Assembly: GCF_027257155.1 (NCBI RefSeq)
Contig: NZ_JAPWDU010000001.1
Location: forward strand, 682,001 to 746,000
Reading direction: 5' to 3'
Source: Cerasicoccus sp. TK19100
Lineage (GTDB): Bacteria > Verrucomicrobiota > Verrucomicrobiia > Opitutales > Cerasicoccaceae
DNA: 64,000 nucleotides
Below are positions 9,439 to 18,965 of this stretch, in pieces. The position numbers and the translations under genes are program-made. The notes below the pieces were generated by a model. That model ran no database searches. It was not told the origin of the DNA and saw only the letters and a program-made list of their open reading frames with translations. Every line of letters starts with the position of its first letter. Within the stretch, counting starts at the first letter, position 1.

Positions 9439-9918
9439 ATGCGCGAAACGTTGCTCGACCAGATTCGGACCCTTCACATTGAGATTGAGCAACAGCTTCA
9501 GCACATTGGGCAGATCACCAATCAGCCGCACTGCGCGACGTGCACGAGCGTTTGCTGCCAGGAGCACATTTGTCGTGAAAGCGTGGAGAGCGCGTTTCTT
9601 CGTTTCATTTTGGGCGACCGCGCACAGGACTACGATGCGGAGGCCGGTTGGTTTGCCCCGGGGAAGGGATGCCAGCTCGATTACGGTCGCCCGCTGCTTT
9701 GCTACGAATACTTTTGCCTGAAGTTTAGCGCCGAGGAACTGGAGCGGAGCCATGCCTCGGTGGCCCGCGAGTTTCGGGCAATCTACGCCAAGACCTGGCG
9801 CGGCCAGCACATGTTGACCATCGACGACTTGAACGAAATTCCCGAGACGCGCCTGCAACGTATCGTGGAGGATTTAGCGGCTTTGAGGGAACGCATGGCG
9901 GCTTCGGCACCAGTTTAG
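9439..9918 (+). CDS. Cysteine-cluster protein resembling the YkgJ zinc/iron-chelating family
   Basis: About 159 residues from ATG 9439, which has a GGTGG binding site nearby; longer upstream reading overlaps the transporter gene and adds atypical sequence. The cysteine pattern CATCTSVCCQEHIC followed by GKGCQLDYGRPLLCYEYFC is the mark of the YkgJ-like family (C-x2-C-x3-CC ... GC-x5-GRPxxC), thought to bind a metal or Fe-S cluster. The C-terminal third is helical and charged. No biochemical role is established for the family, so function stays open. Confidence 0.65.
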   Translation: MRETLLDQIRTLHIEIEQQLQHIGQITNQPHCATCTSVCCQEHICRESVESAFLRFILGDRAQDYDAEAGWFAPGKGCQLDYGRPLLCYEYFCLKFSAEELERSHASVAREFRAIYAKTWRGQHMLTIDDLNEIPETRLQRIVEDLAALRERMAASAPV

Positions 9919-9922
9919 TCGA

Positions 9923-10927
9923 TCAATCCTGCCCGTGCCATTCGGCTTCGCCGGTTTGTTTATCCAGTTCGCCGGATTGCGAATTTGCATAAGTCCAGCG
10001 AACATCGTCACCCTTAACACCCAGATAGCGCATTTGCGGATTCGGGAACCGGTATGAATAGAGATCGAGGGCCTCGCGCGGGTTGATGCTCCACAGTACT
10101 TTGGTTTCAAGACTCGTGGGATCCAGGGAAGCAAATTGTAGGGCGGTGATCGTTTGGCCGTCGGACTCGACGAGGTAGAGCGTCTGTGTTTCCGTGTCCC
10201 AAGCGGTTAGGCGAGGCCAGGTCGACTTCTCCGGCAGCGCCTTTTCGCTATCCCAAGTGCGTTTGCCGGGGAGCTCATCGATGCGCCAGAACACGAGTTG
10301 ATTTGCCAGCGGGTCGCTTTCCACTTTGCTCACATAGGTGACGCCAAAATCAAACGGAGTTTGCGGCTGCTGCAATTGGTTCGTTGGTGATGACAAAGCC
10401 TCGATCAGTTCTTGGCTCGATGCGTCTTCTGGCGCTTCGATGCGGGCAATTTCTTTAAGCCGGACTTGTTCCGTATTATCGCCGTGAATCCGCATCGTCG
10501 GCCATTGCGGGTTGATTAAGACCTCGTCTATTTTCTGCCTATCGTCACGCGTGAGCATCAGCGAAGTTTCCACTGCTACAACCCACTGCCCATTTTGACG
10601 AGTGGTGTCCAGTTTCACCATCTCGGTAAACACCTTTCGGCCGTGAAAGTCGAACCATGGGTTTGGAGCTTCAAAGAGTGCGTCGGCCCCATCGCCAGTC
10701 TCGTGTGTTTCGGAGAGCACCAGCAATCCTGCTGGCGGCTCGCGCCAAAGATCTTCCGCCGCCCACTGTCGCGCGGTCGGCTGCTGCGTTTGGACTACCT
10801 GCATCGAGACGCGCCACTTTTTGCGTCCATAAACGTATTGCTCGGGCTCTTCAGCAGTAGCCTGCAATAGCAAACTTAAAAAGAAAATAGGGGCGAGGAG
10901 AGGGAAGCGGAAATGGGGTTTGATCAT
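9923..10927 (-). CDS. Secreted protein of unknown function
   Basis: A 334-residue protein with a clear signal peptide (FPLLAPIFFLSLLLQATAEE, cleavage near residue 25). The mature part has no repeats, Cys clusters or catalytic motifs I recognise. Its second half reads as beta-rich, with short strand-turn segments such as VFWRIDELPGKRTWD and TLYLVESDGQTITALQF that could form a beta-propeller- or lipoprotein-carrier-like sheet; this is only a guess. It ends 5 bases from the convergent Cys-cluster gene, and it is transcribed in the same direction as the M42 peptidase gene upstream of it (10995-12041). Confidence 0.7.
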   Translation of the reverse strand: MIKPHFRFPLLAPIFFLSLLLQATAEEPEQYVYGRKKWRVSMQVVQTQQPTARQWAAEDLWREPPAGLLVLSETHETGDGADALFEAPNPWFDFHGRKVFTEMVKLDTTRQNGQWVVAVETSLMLTRDDRQKIDEVLINPQWPTMRIHGDNTEQVRLKEIARIEAPEDASSQELIEALSSPTNQLQQPQTPFDFGVTYVSKVESDPLANQLVFWRIDELPGKRTWDSEKALPEKSTWPRLTAWDTETQTLYLVESDGQTITALQFASLDPTSLETKVLWSINPREALDLYSYRFPNPQMRYLGVKGDDVRWTYANSQSGELDKQTGEAEWHGQD

Positions 10928-10994
10928 AGCTCTTGGTATAAATTAACCCATAGCTTGGATCATGACAGGAAAGCTGTCCACTTCGGAAAATGAG

Positions 10995-12041
10995 CTACAA
11001 GTAGGAACTCAGCAGCTTGAGCGCGGCGCGGACGGAGTCGATGGTCGCGGTTTCGCTGGCGGTGTGGTAGCCGGTAGTGGGGATCTGTAGTGTCGTGCCA
11101 TTGATCGCGCCGCCAGTCGCTGCGACGAGACGACCAAGCTCGGTGCGGCCAAGGGACATCGGTTTCGGGCGGTCGGCGTTTTGCGCATCGATCCAGGCGT
11201 CCTTGAAGGAATACTTGATGCCGAGTCGGTCGCATAGACCCGTGATCTCACGCGTGAAGCCCATGTCGAACCCGGCAGTGGCGTCCTTGTTGCGCAAGAC
11301 GAGCTGCTGCTCGGCGGCGGCCTCGGGCGTGGGGTAAGGGCTGGTGTCGAGCACGAGCAAGCGCGAGGTCATAATGTCCCCGCGCTGGAACCATGACAGT
11401 GCGTAGCGCCAACTGCGACCAGCTTCTTCCTGGGCGGTGAGCAGGGCCGTACCCTTGAAGCCATTGCGGAAAAGGTAGATGATCAGCGCGACGCTAAGCA
11501 CATTGTCCAATTGCGCGGAGAGGTGGGTGTCGGTTACGGACAATCGATCGAGGAACGACACCGGTGCGCCGGGCATGAGGAACTCGAGGCCCTTGATCTC
11601 GAAGATCAAGTTATTGCGCTTCGGGCAAAGGTAGCTGCTGGAGATGACGCCCTGGCCCTGGTAGGTGCCAGTGTAGGGCAGGTGGGCTTGCACGCGCTGC
11701 CCGGTAAAGCGGTCGGCGATGGTGGCCATCATTTGCTCGGAAACGGAATCGCCGGTTAGTTCGCCGCGGTTGGCGGCGATGAAGGCCGCGTATTGGAACT
11801 CATTGGGCCCAGTGCAAAGAAGGCCGTGGCGATCGATGTGCGCGGACAGGATCAGGCTATCGGGCTCATCGCCCTGCGCTACCAGGACGCCGAGGTGGCG
11901 CTCTACCTTGACATTGACCTCTTCCAGTTCACGCCGACAAACGCGGAAAAACGAATCTTCCGCGCCAACCACCGATGGTTCGCGCACGAGCAGTTGGAGG
12001 ATTTCAAAGAAGTCGAGAAGGTCTTCAGGATACTTATTCAA
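10995..12041 (-). CDS. M42-family aminopeptidase-like metallopeptidase
   Basis: The 348-residue product has the ordered metal-ligand motifs of the M28/M42 clan: SAHIDRHG (first His/Asp), SAQLDNVLS (bridging Asp), TAQEEAGRSW (the Glu pair acting as base and ligand), LDTSPYP (Asp ligand) and a late GYHTASE (His ligand). M42 enzymes are cytosolic, oligomeric aminopeptidases for short peptides; no signal peptide is present here, in agreement. The start codon is a TTG (12039-12041) with no good ribosome binding site, so the exact N-terminus is uncertain. Confidence 0.85.
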   Translation of the reverse strand: MNKYPEDLLDFFEILQLLVREPSVVGAEDSFFRVCRRELEEVNVKVERHLGVLVAQGDEPDSLILSAHIDRHGLLCTGPNEFQYAAFIAANRGELTGDSVSEQMMATIADRFTGQRVQAHLPYTGTYQGQGVISSSYLCPKRNNLIFEIKGLEFLMPGAPVSFLDRLSVTDTHLSAQLDNVLSVALIIYLFRNGFKGTALLTAQEEAGRSWRYALSWFQRGDIMTSRLLVLDTSPYPTPEAAAEQQLVLRNKDATAGFDMGFTREITGLCDRLGIKYSFKDAWIDAQNADRPKPMSLGRTELGRLVAATGGAINGTTLQIPTTGYHTASETATIDSVRAALKLLSSYL

Positions 12042-12092
12042 TGCTGAATTTTTTTGTCCAATATCTCGGTTGTGGCGATCCTGAATGAATGA

Positions 12093-13640
12093 TTATTTCG
12101 CAGAGGGTCCTGCGCGCTGGCGTCGGCGCAGAGCAAACAGCAAGGCAATGGCACCCGCAAGCCCGGCGTAGTGGCTCGGCTCGGGGACGAGGTTAATAAC
12201 ACCCGTGCCGGAAAAGACCGCATGGATGTTGTCCGCGCCGGAGCCGGCGGCCCCCCAGGTGCCGGTGGTGAAGGTGTCATCGCCGATTTGCAGCGTTCTT
12301 AAAATGTCTTCCCCGAGAAAGTTGAGCTCGAATGAGCCGGGATCGAGGGACTCCACCAAGTGCAGCAAACCTTCGTCATGAAGGGCTGGCCCAATGAGTG
12401 AAACCTTGCCGCCTTGCACGCTGAGATCTCCCGCGCCGAGCCCGGTGGTGGAGCCGATGACCAGCATGCCGGATTCCACGATGACGCCCCCGGTAAAGGA
12501 GTTGTCGCCGCTGAGGGTGATCGGGCCTTCGCCCGTGATGCGCAGGCCGCCGTCGCCAGTTAGGTTGACGGGCATGTCGCCATAGTTTTGCCCGGCAAAG
12601 CTGTCCGGCGCATTCTCGAATCGGCGCACTTCCAGGTAGCCATCTTGGGTGATGTCGTCGCTGAGTTCGATGGTGTCATTGAGGCGGGCAGCGGCGGTGA
12701 CCTTTACTTCTGGATTGCCAGTGTTCGGCAGGTAATCGTCACCATAGTTGAAGCGCGTTTGGAGCACCTTGCCCTCGGCGTCGAGCGATAGCCAAATGGT
12801 ACCCGTACCGATGCCGCCAGCGTGGAGTTCGGATTCTGGTACGCCTTCGGGTTTGTAGGCCGGGAGTTCGTAGGCATTGGAATCGTTTTTGCGGTTGTCG
12901 GGACTGAAATGGGTAATGTCGCTGGAATCGACAATCTCGACGGCGATGACTTGGTGAACCTTGGAAGTATCAAGCGTGGGCGAGCCGCCGGGTTTGCCGT
13001 AGTAATCCGCATGCGAGGGATCGATGACTTGTGGCGTGCCAACAATGATAAATGTGTGCCCGGTGTCGCCGGTCCAGGTTAAGCTGCTGTTGCTGGGGTC
13101 CGTCCAGCGGCCGGTGGAGTAGGCCACGACATCGCCTGGTTGGAGATTACTGAAATCGGTTACGGGCGTGAAGCCGGTGTTGGCGGCATAGCCGGAGTCA
13201 AAGTATTCGGAAATGACGAAGGCACGAGACCAGCCGAGATCACTTTCCGAGAGCGTTTTATGGTGCGTACCCGTGCCGTAGGATTTGTTGTATTCGCTGA
13301 GCAAGCGCTGGCCAGCAATGACGGATTGGTGCAGTGGGGAAACAGTGTTCAGCGCGTAATTTACCCAGCCGGAGCAATCCGTGTAGGCCATTGCGGAGTA
13401 GTTGGCGGTGGGGGAGAGAAAGACGGGCGGGTCATTGAGCGTGGTGCTCTCCGCGTAGTTTTCATAGCTGTAGCTGTTGCTCGGAAGCGGTGAGGCGGAG
13501 CCGTTGTTGAGCGCAGTGCTGGCGTCGTTGGCAAACTGGGTCAGCGCACTGGCGTAGTCCTGCGCGTGCGCCATGCTGCCAGTAAGTATGATCGTGGTGG
13601 CGAGGCCGTGAATTGATAGGCGAAGTGGTGTCTTTTTCAT
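12093..13640 (-). CDS. Secreted NlpC/P60-like protein with autotransporter-type repeat and PEP-CTERM tail
   Basis: About 515 residues from ATG 13640 (MKKTPLRLSIHGL) with a signal peptide ending SMAHA. An N-terminal domain of about 200 residues carries AYTDCSGWVNYALN and DTGHTFIIVGTPQ, the Cys and His of an NlpC/P60-like cysteine peptidase or amidase. Next comes a beta-strand repeat (ITLSGDNSFTGGVIVESG) of the autotransporter-associated type, and the end is a PEP-CTERM signal: VPEP, a hydrophobic helix (YAGLAGAIALLFALRR) and a basic tail. This tail directs sorting by an exosortase, not present in the window. It may act on peptidoglycan or exopolysaccharide-coated surfaces. The peptidase link is by motif only. 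Confidence 0.75.
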   Translation of the reverse strand: MKKTPLRLSIHGLATTIILTGSMAHAQDYASALTQFANDASTALNNGSASPLPSNSYSYENYAESTTLNDPPVFLSPTANYSAMAYTDCSGWVNYALNTVSPLHQSVIAGQRLLSEYNKSYGTGTHHKTLSESDLGWSRAFVISEYFDSGYAANTGFTPVTDFSNLQPGDVVAYSTGRWTDPSNSSLTWTGDTGHTFIIVGTPQVIDPSHADYYGKPGGSPTLDTSKVHQVIAVEIVDSSDITHFSPDNRKNDSNAYELPAYKPEGVPESELHAGGIGTGTIWLSLDAEGKVLQTRFNYGDDYLPNTGNPEVKVTAAARLNDTIELSDDITQDGYLEVRRFENAPDSFAGQNYGDMPVNLTGDGGLRITGEGPITLSGDNSFTGGVIVESGMLVIGSTTGLGAGDLSVQGGKVSLIGPALHDEGLLHLVESLDPGSFELNFLGEDILRTLQIGDDTFTTGTWGAAGSGADNIHAVFSGTGVINLVPEPSHYAGLAGAIALLFALRRRQRAGPSAK

Positions 13641-13758
13641 GGTAGCGAAGAAAACTCTAGTACGAATAAATGTAGCCGTCGAGCGTGCTCGAAACAAATT
13701 TACCTATACTAAGTGTATTCTGCGGGAGATTTATTTCCGCTCAGTTGCAGAAAAATCG

Positions 13759-15450
13759 CTATACGCGGAAGATTGCGCCCATCTTTTTGCCGAGGAGTAT
13801 GTTGGCACCGATGATCGTCACTGCCAGGAAGCACATGGCCCAGACGCCGAGCGCGCAGGCGAGGTAGGGGCCGTCGCCGAGAAGGCTCATTAGCTCAAAC
13901 ATCGCTTTCGTAATCGGGTAATACTCCTGCTTTACAGCGAGGATCAGCGAGTCGCTAACCTCCAGCATCGACTGCGAAAAAGCAAGGATCGCGCCCGCGA
14001 GCAAGTTAGCGGTGATCAGCGGCAGCGTCACTTTGAATGCGGCCTTAACCGGTGGGCAGCCGAGGTTCTGTGCAGCCTCTTCGTAAGTCTCTGAGGTTTG
14101 CTGGAGCCCAGCGACGGCGCTGCGGACCATGAACGGTAATTTGCGCACGGCGTAGGCAATGATCAGCAGCCAGGTCGGGTTTTCAATCGGGTTGAGGAAG
14201 CCGAAGAATTTGCCCTCCTGCGCCATGGTGAAATAACCAAAGGCCATCACCAGGCCGGGCACCGCCAGCGGCAGCATGGAAAGGGTGTCAAGCACGCCGC
14301 GGCCCGGCAGCTTGGAGCGCACGACGACGTAGGCAATGGCCAGGCCGAAGGACGCGTTGACCAGCGTGGCTAGCCCGGCGTAAAAGAGGCTGTTGCGAAT
14401 CGCGGGCACCGTCAGGCCGTTGCTCAGAGCGAGGTCGTAATTGTGGAGCGTCCAGCCCGTTGGCAAAATGGTGTCATACCAGTCGCTCGAAAACGAAATA
14501 AGGATCACCGCGAGGTGCGGCAGGAGCGCGAGAAAGCTGACCCCGGCAAAGAGCGAGAGGCAGAGCACTTGGCCCAGTGCGCCAGGGCGCTTGGCACCGC
14601 TGGCATGGCTGGCCTTGGCCATCATCGTGAAGTTATTGCGACCGAAGAGCCCTTTGCCAATCAGGTAGAACGCGACCGAAAAAACGAGCATCACCGTGAC
14701 CAAAGCGTAGGGGAATGGGTTGTCGCCGACTTCTTTTAGGCCGTCGAAAATTTGCACCGAGGTCACGCGCGGGTAATTGAAAATCAAAGGCACGCCCAGC
14801 TCGGTGAAGGCCCAGATGAAGACGATCGTGCAGCCGGCGAACAGCCCCGGGCGCATGAGGGGCAGGGTGATCTTACAGAACTTTTTCCAGCCGCGGCAGC
14901 CGAGGTTTTCCGCGGCTTCTTCCATGGCTGGGTCGATGTTGGCCAGCGATGCGGCGGCGTTCAGGTAAAGGATCGGGTAGAGGCTGAGCGCGTTGAGCAC
15001 CACGATGCCCCAGAACCGGCCGTCGGCCAGCCAGTCAATCGGCATGCTGGGATCGAGCAGCCCGAGCTTGGCGAGCACGACATTAAACACGCCGTGGCGG
15101 CCAAGGATTTGCTGAATGCCAATCGCTCCGACGAACGGCGGCAGCATGATCGGCAGCAGCGCGGCACCGAGGCAGATTGCCTTCCCACGAAACTCATAGC
15201 GGTCGGCCACGAAGGCTAACGGCAGCGCGAGCAGCAGCGCGAGAATCGTGGAAAAGACGCCCATCGCAAAGGCGTTTAGGAGGCCTTCCAGATAAATCGG
15301 GTTGGAGAACACCTCGCCAAAGAACGCCAGCGTAAACTCGCCATTGACGAAGAACCCGCCCTGCAAAATCTGCAGAATGGGCCAGATCAGAAAGCAGCCG
15401 AAAAAGGCGACGCTGATGCCGTAAACTGTCAGCGAGAATCCGCGGTTCAT
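13759..15450 (-). CDS. ABC transporter permease, two-domain iron/thiamine/putative Fe(III) type
   Basis: A 563-residue, twelve-helix inner-membrane protein made of two fused permease halves. Each half has the EAA loop that contacts the ATPase: EEAAENLGCRGWKKFCKITL and EEAAQNLGCPPVKAAFKVTL. This fused layout is typical of AfuB/FbpB- and ThiP-like permeases for ferric iron, thiamine or similar ligands. No ATPase or binding protein gene lies beside it, which is unusual since these are normally in one operon. ATG at 15450 is preferred over an in-frame TTG four codons upstream. Confidence 0.85.
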   Translation of the reverse strand: MNRGFSLTVYGISVAFFGCFLIWPILQILQGGFFVNGEFTLAFFGEVFSNPIYLEGLLNAFAMGVFSTILALLLALPLAFVADRYEFRGKAICLGAALLPIMLPPFVGAIGIQQILGRHGVFNVVLAKLGLLDPSMPIDWLADGRFWGIVVLNALSLYPILYLNAAASLANIDPAMEEAAENLGCRGWKKFCKITLPLMRPGLFAGCTIVFIWAFTELGVPLIFNYPRVTSVQIFDGLKEVGDNPFPYALVTVMLVFSVAFYLIGKGLFGRNNFTMMAKASHASGAKRPGALGQVLCLSLFAGVSFLALLPHLAVILISFSSDWYDTILPTGWTLHNYDLALSNGLTVPAIRNSLFYAGLATLVNASFGLAIAYVVVRSKLPGRGVLDTLSMLPLAVPGLVMAFGYFTMAQEGKFFGFLNPIENPTWLLIIAYAVRKLPFMVRSAVAGLQQTSETYEEAAQNLGCPPVKAAFKVTLPLITANLLAGAILAFSQSMLEVSDSLILAVKQEYYPITKAMFELMSLLGDGPYLACALGVWAMCFLAVTIIGANILLGKKMGAIFRV

Positions 15451-15526
15451 GCGCGGTAGCAAAGCAGATGCCGCGCCGATAGCGAGTTGTTTGTGGTTTT
15501 ACCGACGTTACGTTTAAGAAAAAGCG

Positions 15527-17524
15527 TCAGCTTTCAAACGGCGCGGGGAGGCTCTCCGGGGCGTCGGGGAACCAATGGAGCTCGGCGGCCTGCTTGCCCA
15601 GGGCAGTCTCGGGGCAGCGCACGACGAGCTGCTTGTAAAACCGGTCGGCCGCGTAGGGGTCGCGGTTTTTGATCCAGGAGCCGGCGATGCAGTAAATACG
15701 GGCGGCGTTTTCGTCGTTGTTGGGCAGCAGTCCGGCGGCGAGTTCCGCCAACTGCGCGGCGCGGTAGCGATAGTGGAAACGCTGGTCAGGCTTGATGGCG
15801 CTGCGATCTACGCGGTCCTCCTCAGCATGGGTAGGGGTGTTGATCTCGTAGCCCGGCTCATAGCGCTGGTTAATGCGGCATGCGATGGAATGCGGCCAGT
15901 CAAAGGTGCCGCCGCTCCAGGCGAAGTCGGGCTCCAGCTCTGCGCCAAAAAGCTCCATGCCGTGATCGCGGACCAGGCGTGCGGCGGTCCAGTATTGTTG
16001 CGCGCGGGAGCGGGCCTCGCCCCCGGCATTGCTGGCCTGCTGCATGGCGCTGATGTAGGCTTCGGCATGGGCGCGTAATCCTTCGGGGAAGAGCGGAAGC
16101 GCGGCCCGAAACTGAGCCTCGCGCATGAGCCGCCGGGCAATCAGCTGGCGCGGGTCATTGTCGTATTCGTTTTGCGGCTCGGCGGCCTTGGGCATAAAGA
16201 GCGCCCAGTCCTGCGCCTCTTGCACAGTCATGACGCGCTCCAGCACGTAGGCGAGGTCGAGCCAGCTGTGGGCATTGGCAAAGCAGTTGGCGGCCTGGGC
16301 GTAGTTTTCCTTCTTTAAATAGAGCAGGCCCAGCTCCCCCCAGGCGTGGCGGGTGTCGATGCGATCCCAGTCGGGCTGCTCTCCAGCAGTGTGACGCAGC
16401 AGCTCGACGAGCAGCGTGCGGCCTTCGTCGATGTGGCCGTCACGCAGCAGTAGCTTACTGCGGACCCAGAGCGCGAGGGCATCATCGGCATCTGCGTAGG
16501 CGAGCCAGTGGCGCGTGGTGGACAGATTATTCTGCTGATACTCCAACAGCGCGAAGCGTCCAGCCTCGGTGACCGTGATTGCTTTGGGGGATGGGAGCGC
16601 GTTGAGCAGGCGTGTGCGGCGGGCTTGTTTTTGAGGGCTGTCGTAGCGCGTCAGGAGGTCGGCGGTCAGGACTGCGCGGATGTTGTCAAAGTTAACCAAT
16701 GACGCGAAAATTCTATCATCGCCGATGAGCCAGACCTCGTTGGCCACGCGTTGTAGGCTTAGGCCCGCATTCCAATAACCGGTGGAGTATTGCGCCAGAT
16801 ATAACTCAGCAGCGCGGGGATAATTGCCCCGCTGTAGGGCGTGCTGCGCCTCGCGGCCATAGCTGGCGGCGGCCAGGCCATCGGGGTCGTCGAAACCATC
16901 AGCCACGAGCTCGCGCACCCGTTGCCAAGCCGTGGGGGTGGGCTCCGTCTTGGCCAGCATGAAAGCCGCGCGCACCGTTTGGTGCTGGCGCTCAGTTCGT
17001 GGTAGGTCGAGCAATGCCTGCCACTGCTTTCGTGCCGCCGCTTGGTTATCAAGGTAGTAGTAGCGCGCGCCGTCGAGGTAGAGGCGGAATTCGTCGGGCA
17101 GCGCTGCGGGAGGTGCCTCGTCTTTCAGGCTAGCTAGAATGTGTTCGGCATCGAGTTCGTGGGCCGGATAGTAGCTGCGGTAAACCGGCACATCGTGTAG
17201 CGCTTTGGCATCGTTGAGCAGTTGACGGTAGTGCTGATAGGCACCGAGCAATTGTGTGCGCTCCGGCTCGGCAATGCCGTTAGAGTGCAGTGTGTTGAGC
17301 AGCGCCTCGGTTGCGTTGGGTGCCTGGTTTTCCACGAGGACGGCGGTATAGGCGGGATCGGGCGGCAGCACGTGCTCTAGCTCTTGGAGGAATCCCACGC
17401 GCGGCGAATTGAAAAACACGCGGTCATTGCGGACAATGTAAGGCGTCGGAATCCAGGGTCCGCAGGCAAGTGCAGCCAGAGGCGTGAGTGAGGATAGGCA
17501 GGCAAAAATTTTGATGAGCTTCAT
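15527..17524 (-). CDS. Secreted TPR-like repeat protein
   Basis: A 665-residue protein with a signal peptide (KIFACLSSLTPLAALACG; the Cys could be a lipid anchor). The body is alpha-helical with TPR-like pairs such as ELGLLYLKKENYAQAANCFAN and REAQHALQRGNYPRAAELYLAQ, suggesting a superhelical scaffold for protein contact. No catalytic motif is visible. Its start overlaps the stop of the DUF3142 gene by 4 bases (ATGA at 17521-17524), so the two are translationally coupled and probably work together in the envelope. Function unknown. Confidence 0.75.
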   Translation of the reverse strand: MKLIKIFACLSSLTPLAALACGPWIPTPYIVRNDRVFFNSPRVGFLQELEHVLPPDPAYTAVLVENQAPNATEALLNTLHSNGIAEPERTQLLGAYQHYRQLLNDAKALHDVPVYRSYYPAHELDAEHILASLKDEAPPAALPDEFRLYLDGARYYYLDNQAAARKQWQALLDLPRTERQHQTVRAAFMLAKTEPTPTAWQRVRELVADGFDDPDGLAAASYGREAQHALQRGNYPRAAELYLAQYSTGYWNAGLSLQRVANEVWLIGDDRIFASLVNFDNIRAVLTADLLTRYDSPQKQARRTRLLNALPSPKAITVTEAGRFALLEYQQNNLSTTRHWLAYADADDALALWVRSKLLLRDGHIDEGRTLLVELLRHTAGEQPDWDRIDTRHAWGELGLLYLKKENYAQAANCFANAHSWLDLAYVLERVMTVQEAQDWALFMPKAAEPQNEYDNDPRQLIARRLMREAQFRAALPLFPEGLRAHAEAYISAMQQASNAGGEARSRAQQYWTAARLVRDHGMELFGAELEPDFAWSGGTFDWPHSIACRINQRYEPGYEINTPTHAEEDRVDRSAIKPDQRFHYRYRAAQLAELAAGLLPNNDENAARIYCIAGSWIKNRDPYAADRFYKQLVVRCPETALGKQAAELHWFPDAPESLPAPFES

Positions 17525-18771
17525 TGAATGATGGAAAATTGAACGGTTGGTGCGTGATCAAACCGGACCCAGCCGAGTGTCCAGCGTTCGCCCTGGGCCA
17601 GCGTTGGGCAGGTCGGCGGGCGGCTCCAGGTGAGCGAGTTAGCTGATGGTTGGCTGACCGTGAAATTGCGCTGCCCGTCCCAGGTGATGGCTTCGGCGTC
17701 TTTCCAATGCAACTCTATGCGGGCGGGTGGTTCGCTGGAGGCACTGGAGCGGTGCGATAGCTGGATCTCCGTAAGACCATCTGCCTGTGGGATGGCCTGC
17801 ACTTGCCACTGTGCGGGCGCGACAGCCCCCTGCATGACCGTGTGCCAGGTCGCTTGGTCCCAGTTGAGGCGTTCGTCGCCTACCGGAAGGCGATACCAAA
17901 TAATGCCCTGACAATGATTGGGTGGCGTGCCTTGCATTGCGCGAACAAGGCTCGCCATCTCCACGGGGTTAGCGCGCACTTCCTGGTAGGTGTACTGCGG
18001 GGCACGCGCCGCAGTGGCGTCCTCAGCATTGACTTCTACCAAGGCACCTGAGGCGTCGTAAACGAGCTGGTAGCCGTAGGTCGGCAGTGCGATGGAAAAC
18101 GAGCGGCCAAAGGCACTGGCTTGCTGGGCCCAACGCAGAGATTGCTCTGCATCGCAAAGTTTCGTTGCTTTGCGATGCAAAGTAGGGCGCTGAATACTGT
18201 GGACTTGCAACACGTAATGGTCGGTTGCGTTGACCAGTGATTGAAAGGCCGAAGGTGCGGACATCCACGTGGGTAGCGTGGTGATGGAGAGGGGCGTCTC
18301 CCCGAGCACGGGCCGGAGCTGCCGGAGCCAGCTTTCGTAGCCGGCCAGCTTGCTCGTTGCGCAGTCGAAATCGATCTCGACCGCCGCGGGCTCGATACCC
18401 CGTGCACGGGCCGATTCCAGCGTGTCTTGCGTGACGCGGAGCAAGGTCTGAGTGACGTTCGCTTCCGACGTGAATGGCCCCGGGTATTGACCGACACGGA
18501 TCGCCAATGTGATCGGCTTTTGCGAGGCCACTAGGGCGTGGGCGTCGTAGGCAACACGATCCACTTTGGCACCCGCAGAGCTTGGCGTAATTTCCGCCGC
18601 AAGCACGGTAAAGCCATCGACTTGATGCTGATTATCCTCGATGGCTTGGCGGACGCTGGGCTTCCAATCGCGTTGCCAAATGTAGGCGCTGGAGGGCTGG
18701 GGATTTGCCGTGATCGTTGTAGTGGCTAATAATATGAAAAAGGATAAAAAGACTAGGGCTAACGGTGGCAT
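17521..18771 (-). CDS. DUF3142-family secreted protein, TIM-barrel-like
   Basis: The 416-residue protein has an N-terminal signal peptide and sequence typical of DUF3142: YIWQRDWKPSVRQAI near the start, AVEIDFDCATSKLAGYESWL at about residues 130-149, and SIALPTYGYQLVYDASG later. The conserved EIDFDCATS line resembles the catalytic strand of GH18-like barrels, where Asp and Glu line the sugar pocket, but DUF3142 activity is not established. It is the first gene of a two-gene unit with the TPR protein. The pair faces a thioredoxin gene across a 194-base divergent gap. Confidence 0.8.
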   Translation of the reverse strand: MPPLALVFLSFFILLATTTITANPQPSSAYIWQRDWKPSVRQAIEDNQHQVDGFTVLAAEITPSSAGAKVDRVAYDAHALVASQKPITLAIRVGQYPGPFTSEANVTQTLLRVTQDTLESARARGIEPAAVEIDFDCATSKLAGYESWLRQLRPVLGETPLSITTLPTWMSAPSAFQSLVNATDHYVLQVHSIQRPTLHRKATKLCDAEQSLRWAQQASAFGRSFSIALPTYGYQLVYDASGALVEVNAEDATAARAPQYTYQEVRANPVEMASLVRAMQGTPPNHCQGIIWYRLPVGDERLNWDQATWHTVMQGAVAPAQWQVQAIPQADGLTEIQLSHRSSASSEPPARIELHWKDAEAITWDGQRNFTVSQPSANSLTWSRPPTCPTLAQGERWTLGWVRFDHAPTVQFSIIQ

Positions 18772-18965
18772 GGATCGAATACGGATTTGGACTCAGCTAG
18801 CCGCAGAACATTCAAAGAAATTTATCCAGTCTGGAATTTTGTCCGCGAAGGCCCAGAAATTCAGGAAAGTTTTTAAAACGGCTTGCGCTGCTGAGGTGGT
18901 TGGCTCATTTGAAATAGATCGTGCGCGCGGCGAAATCCCGTCGTGCTGCAAACCATATTTTTAAA

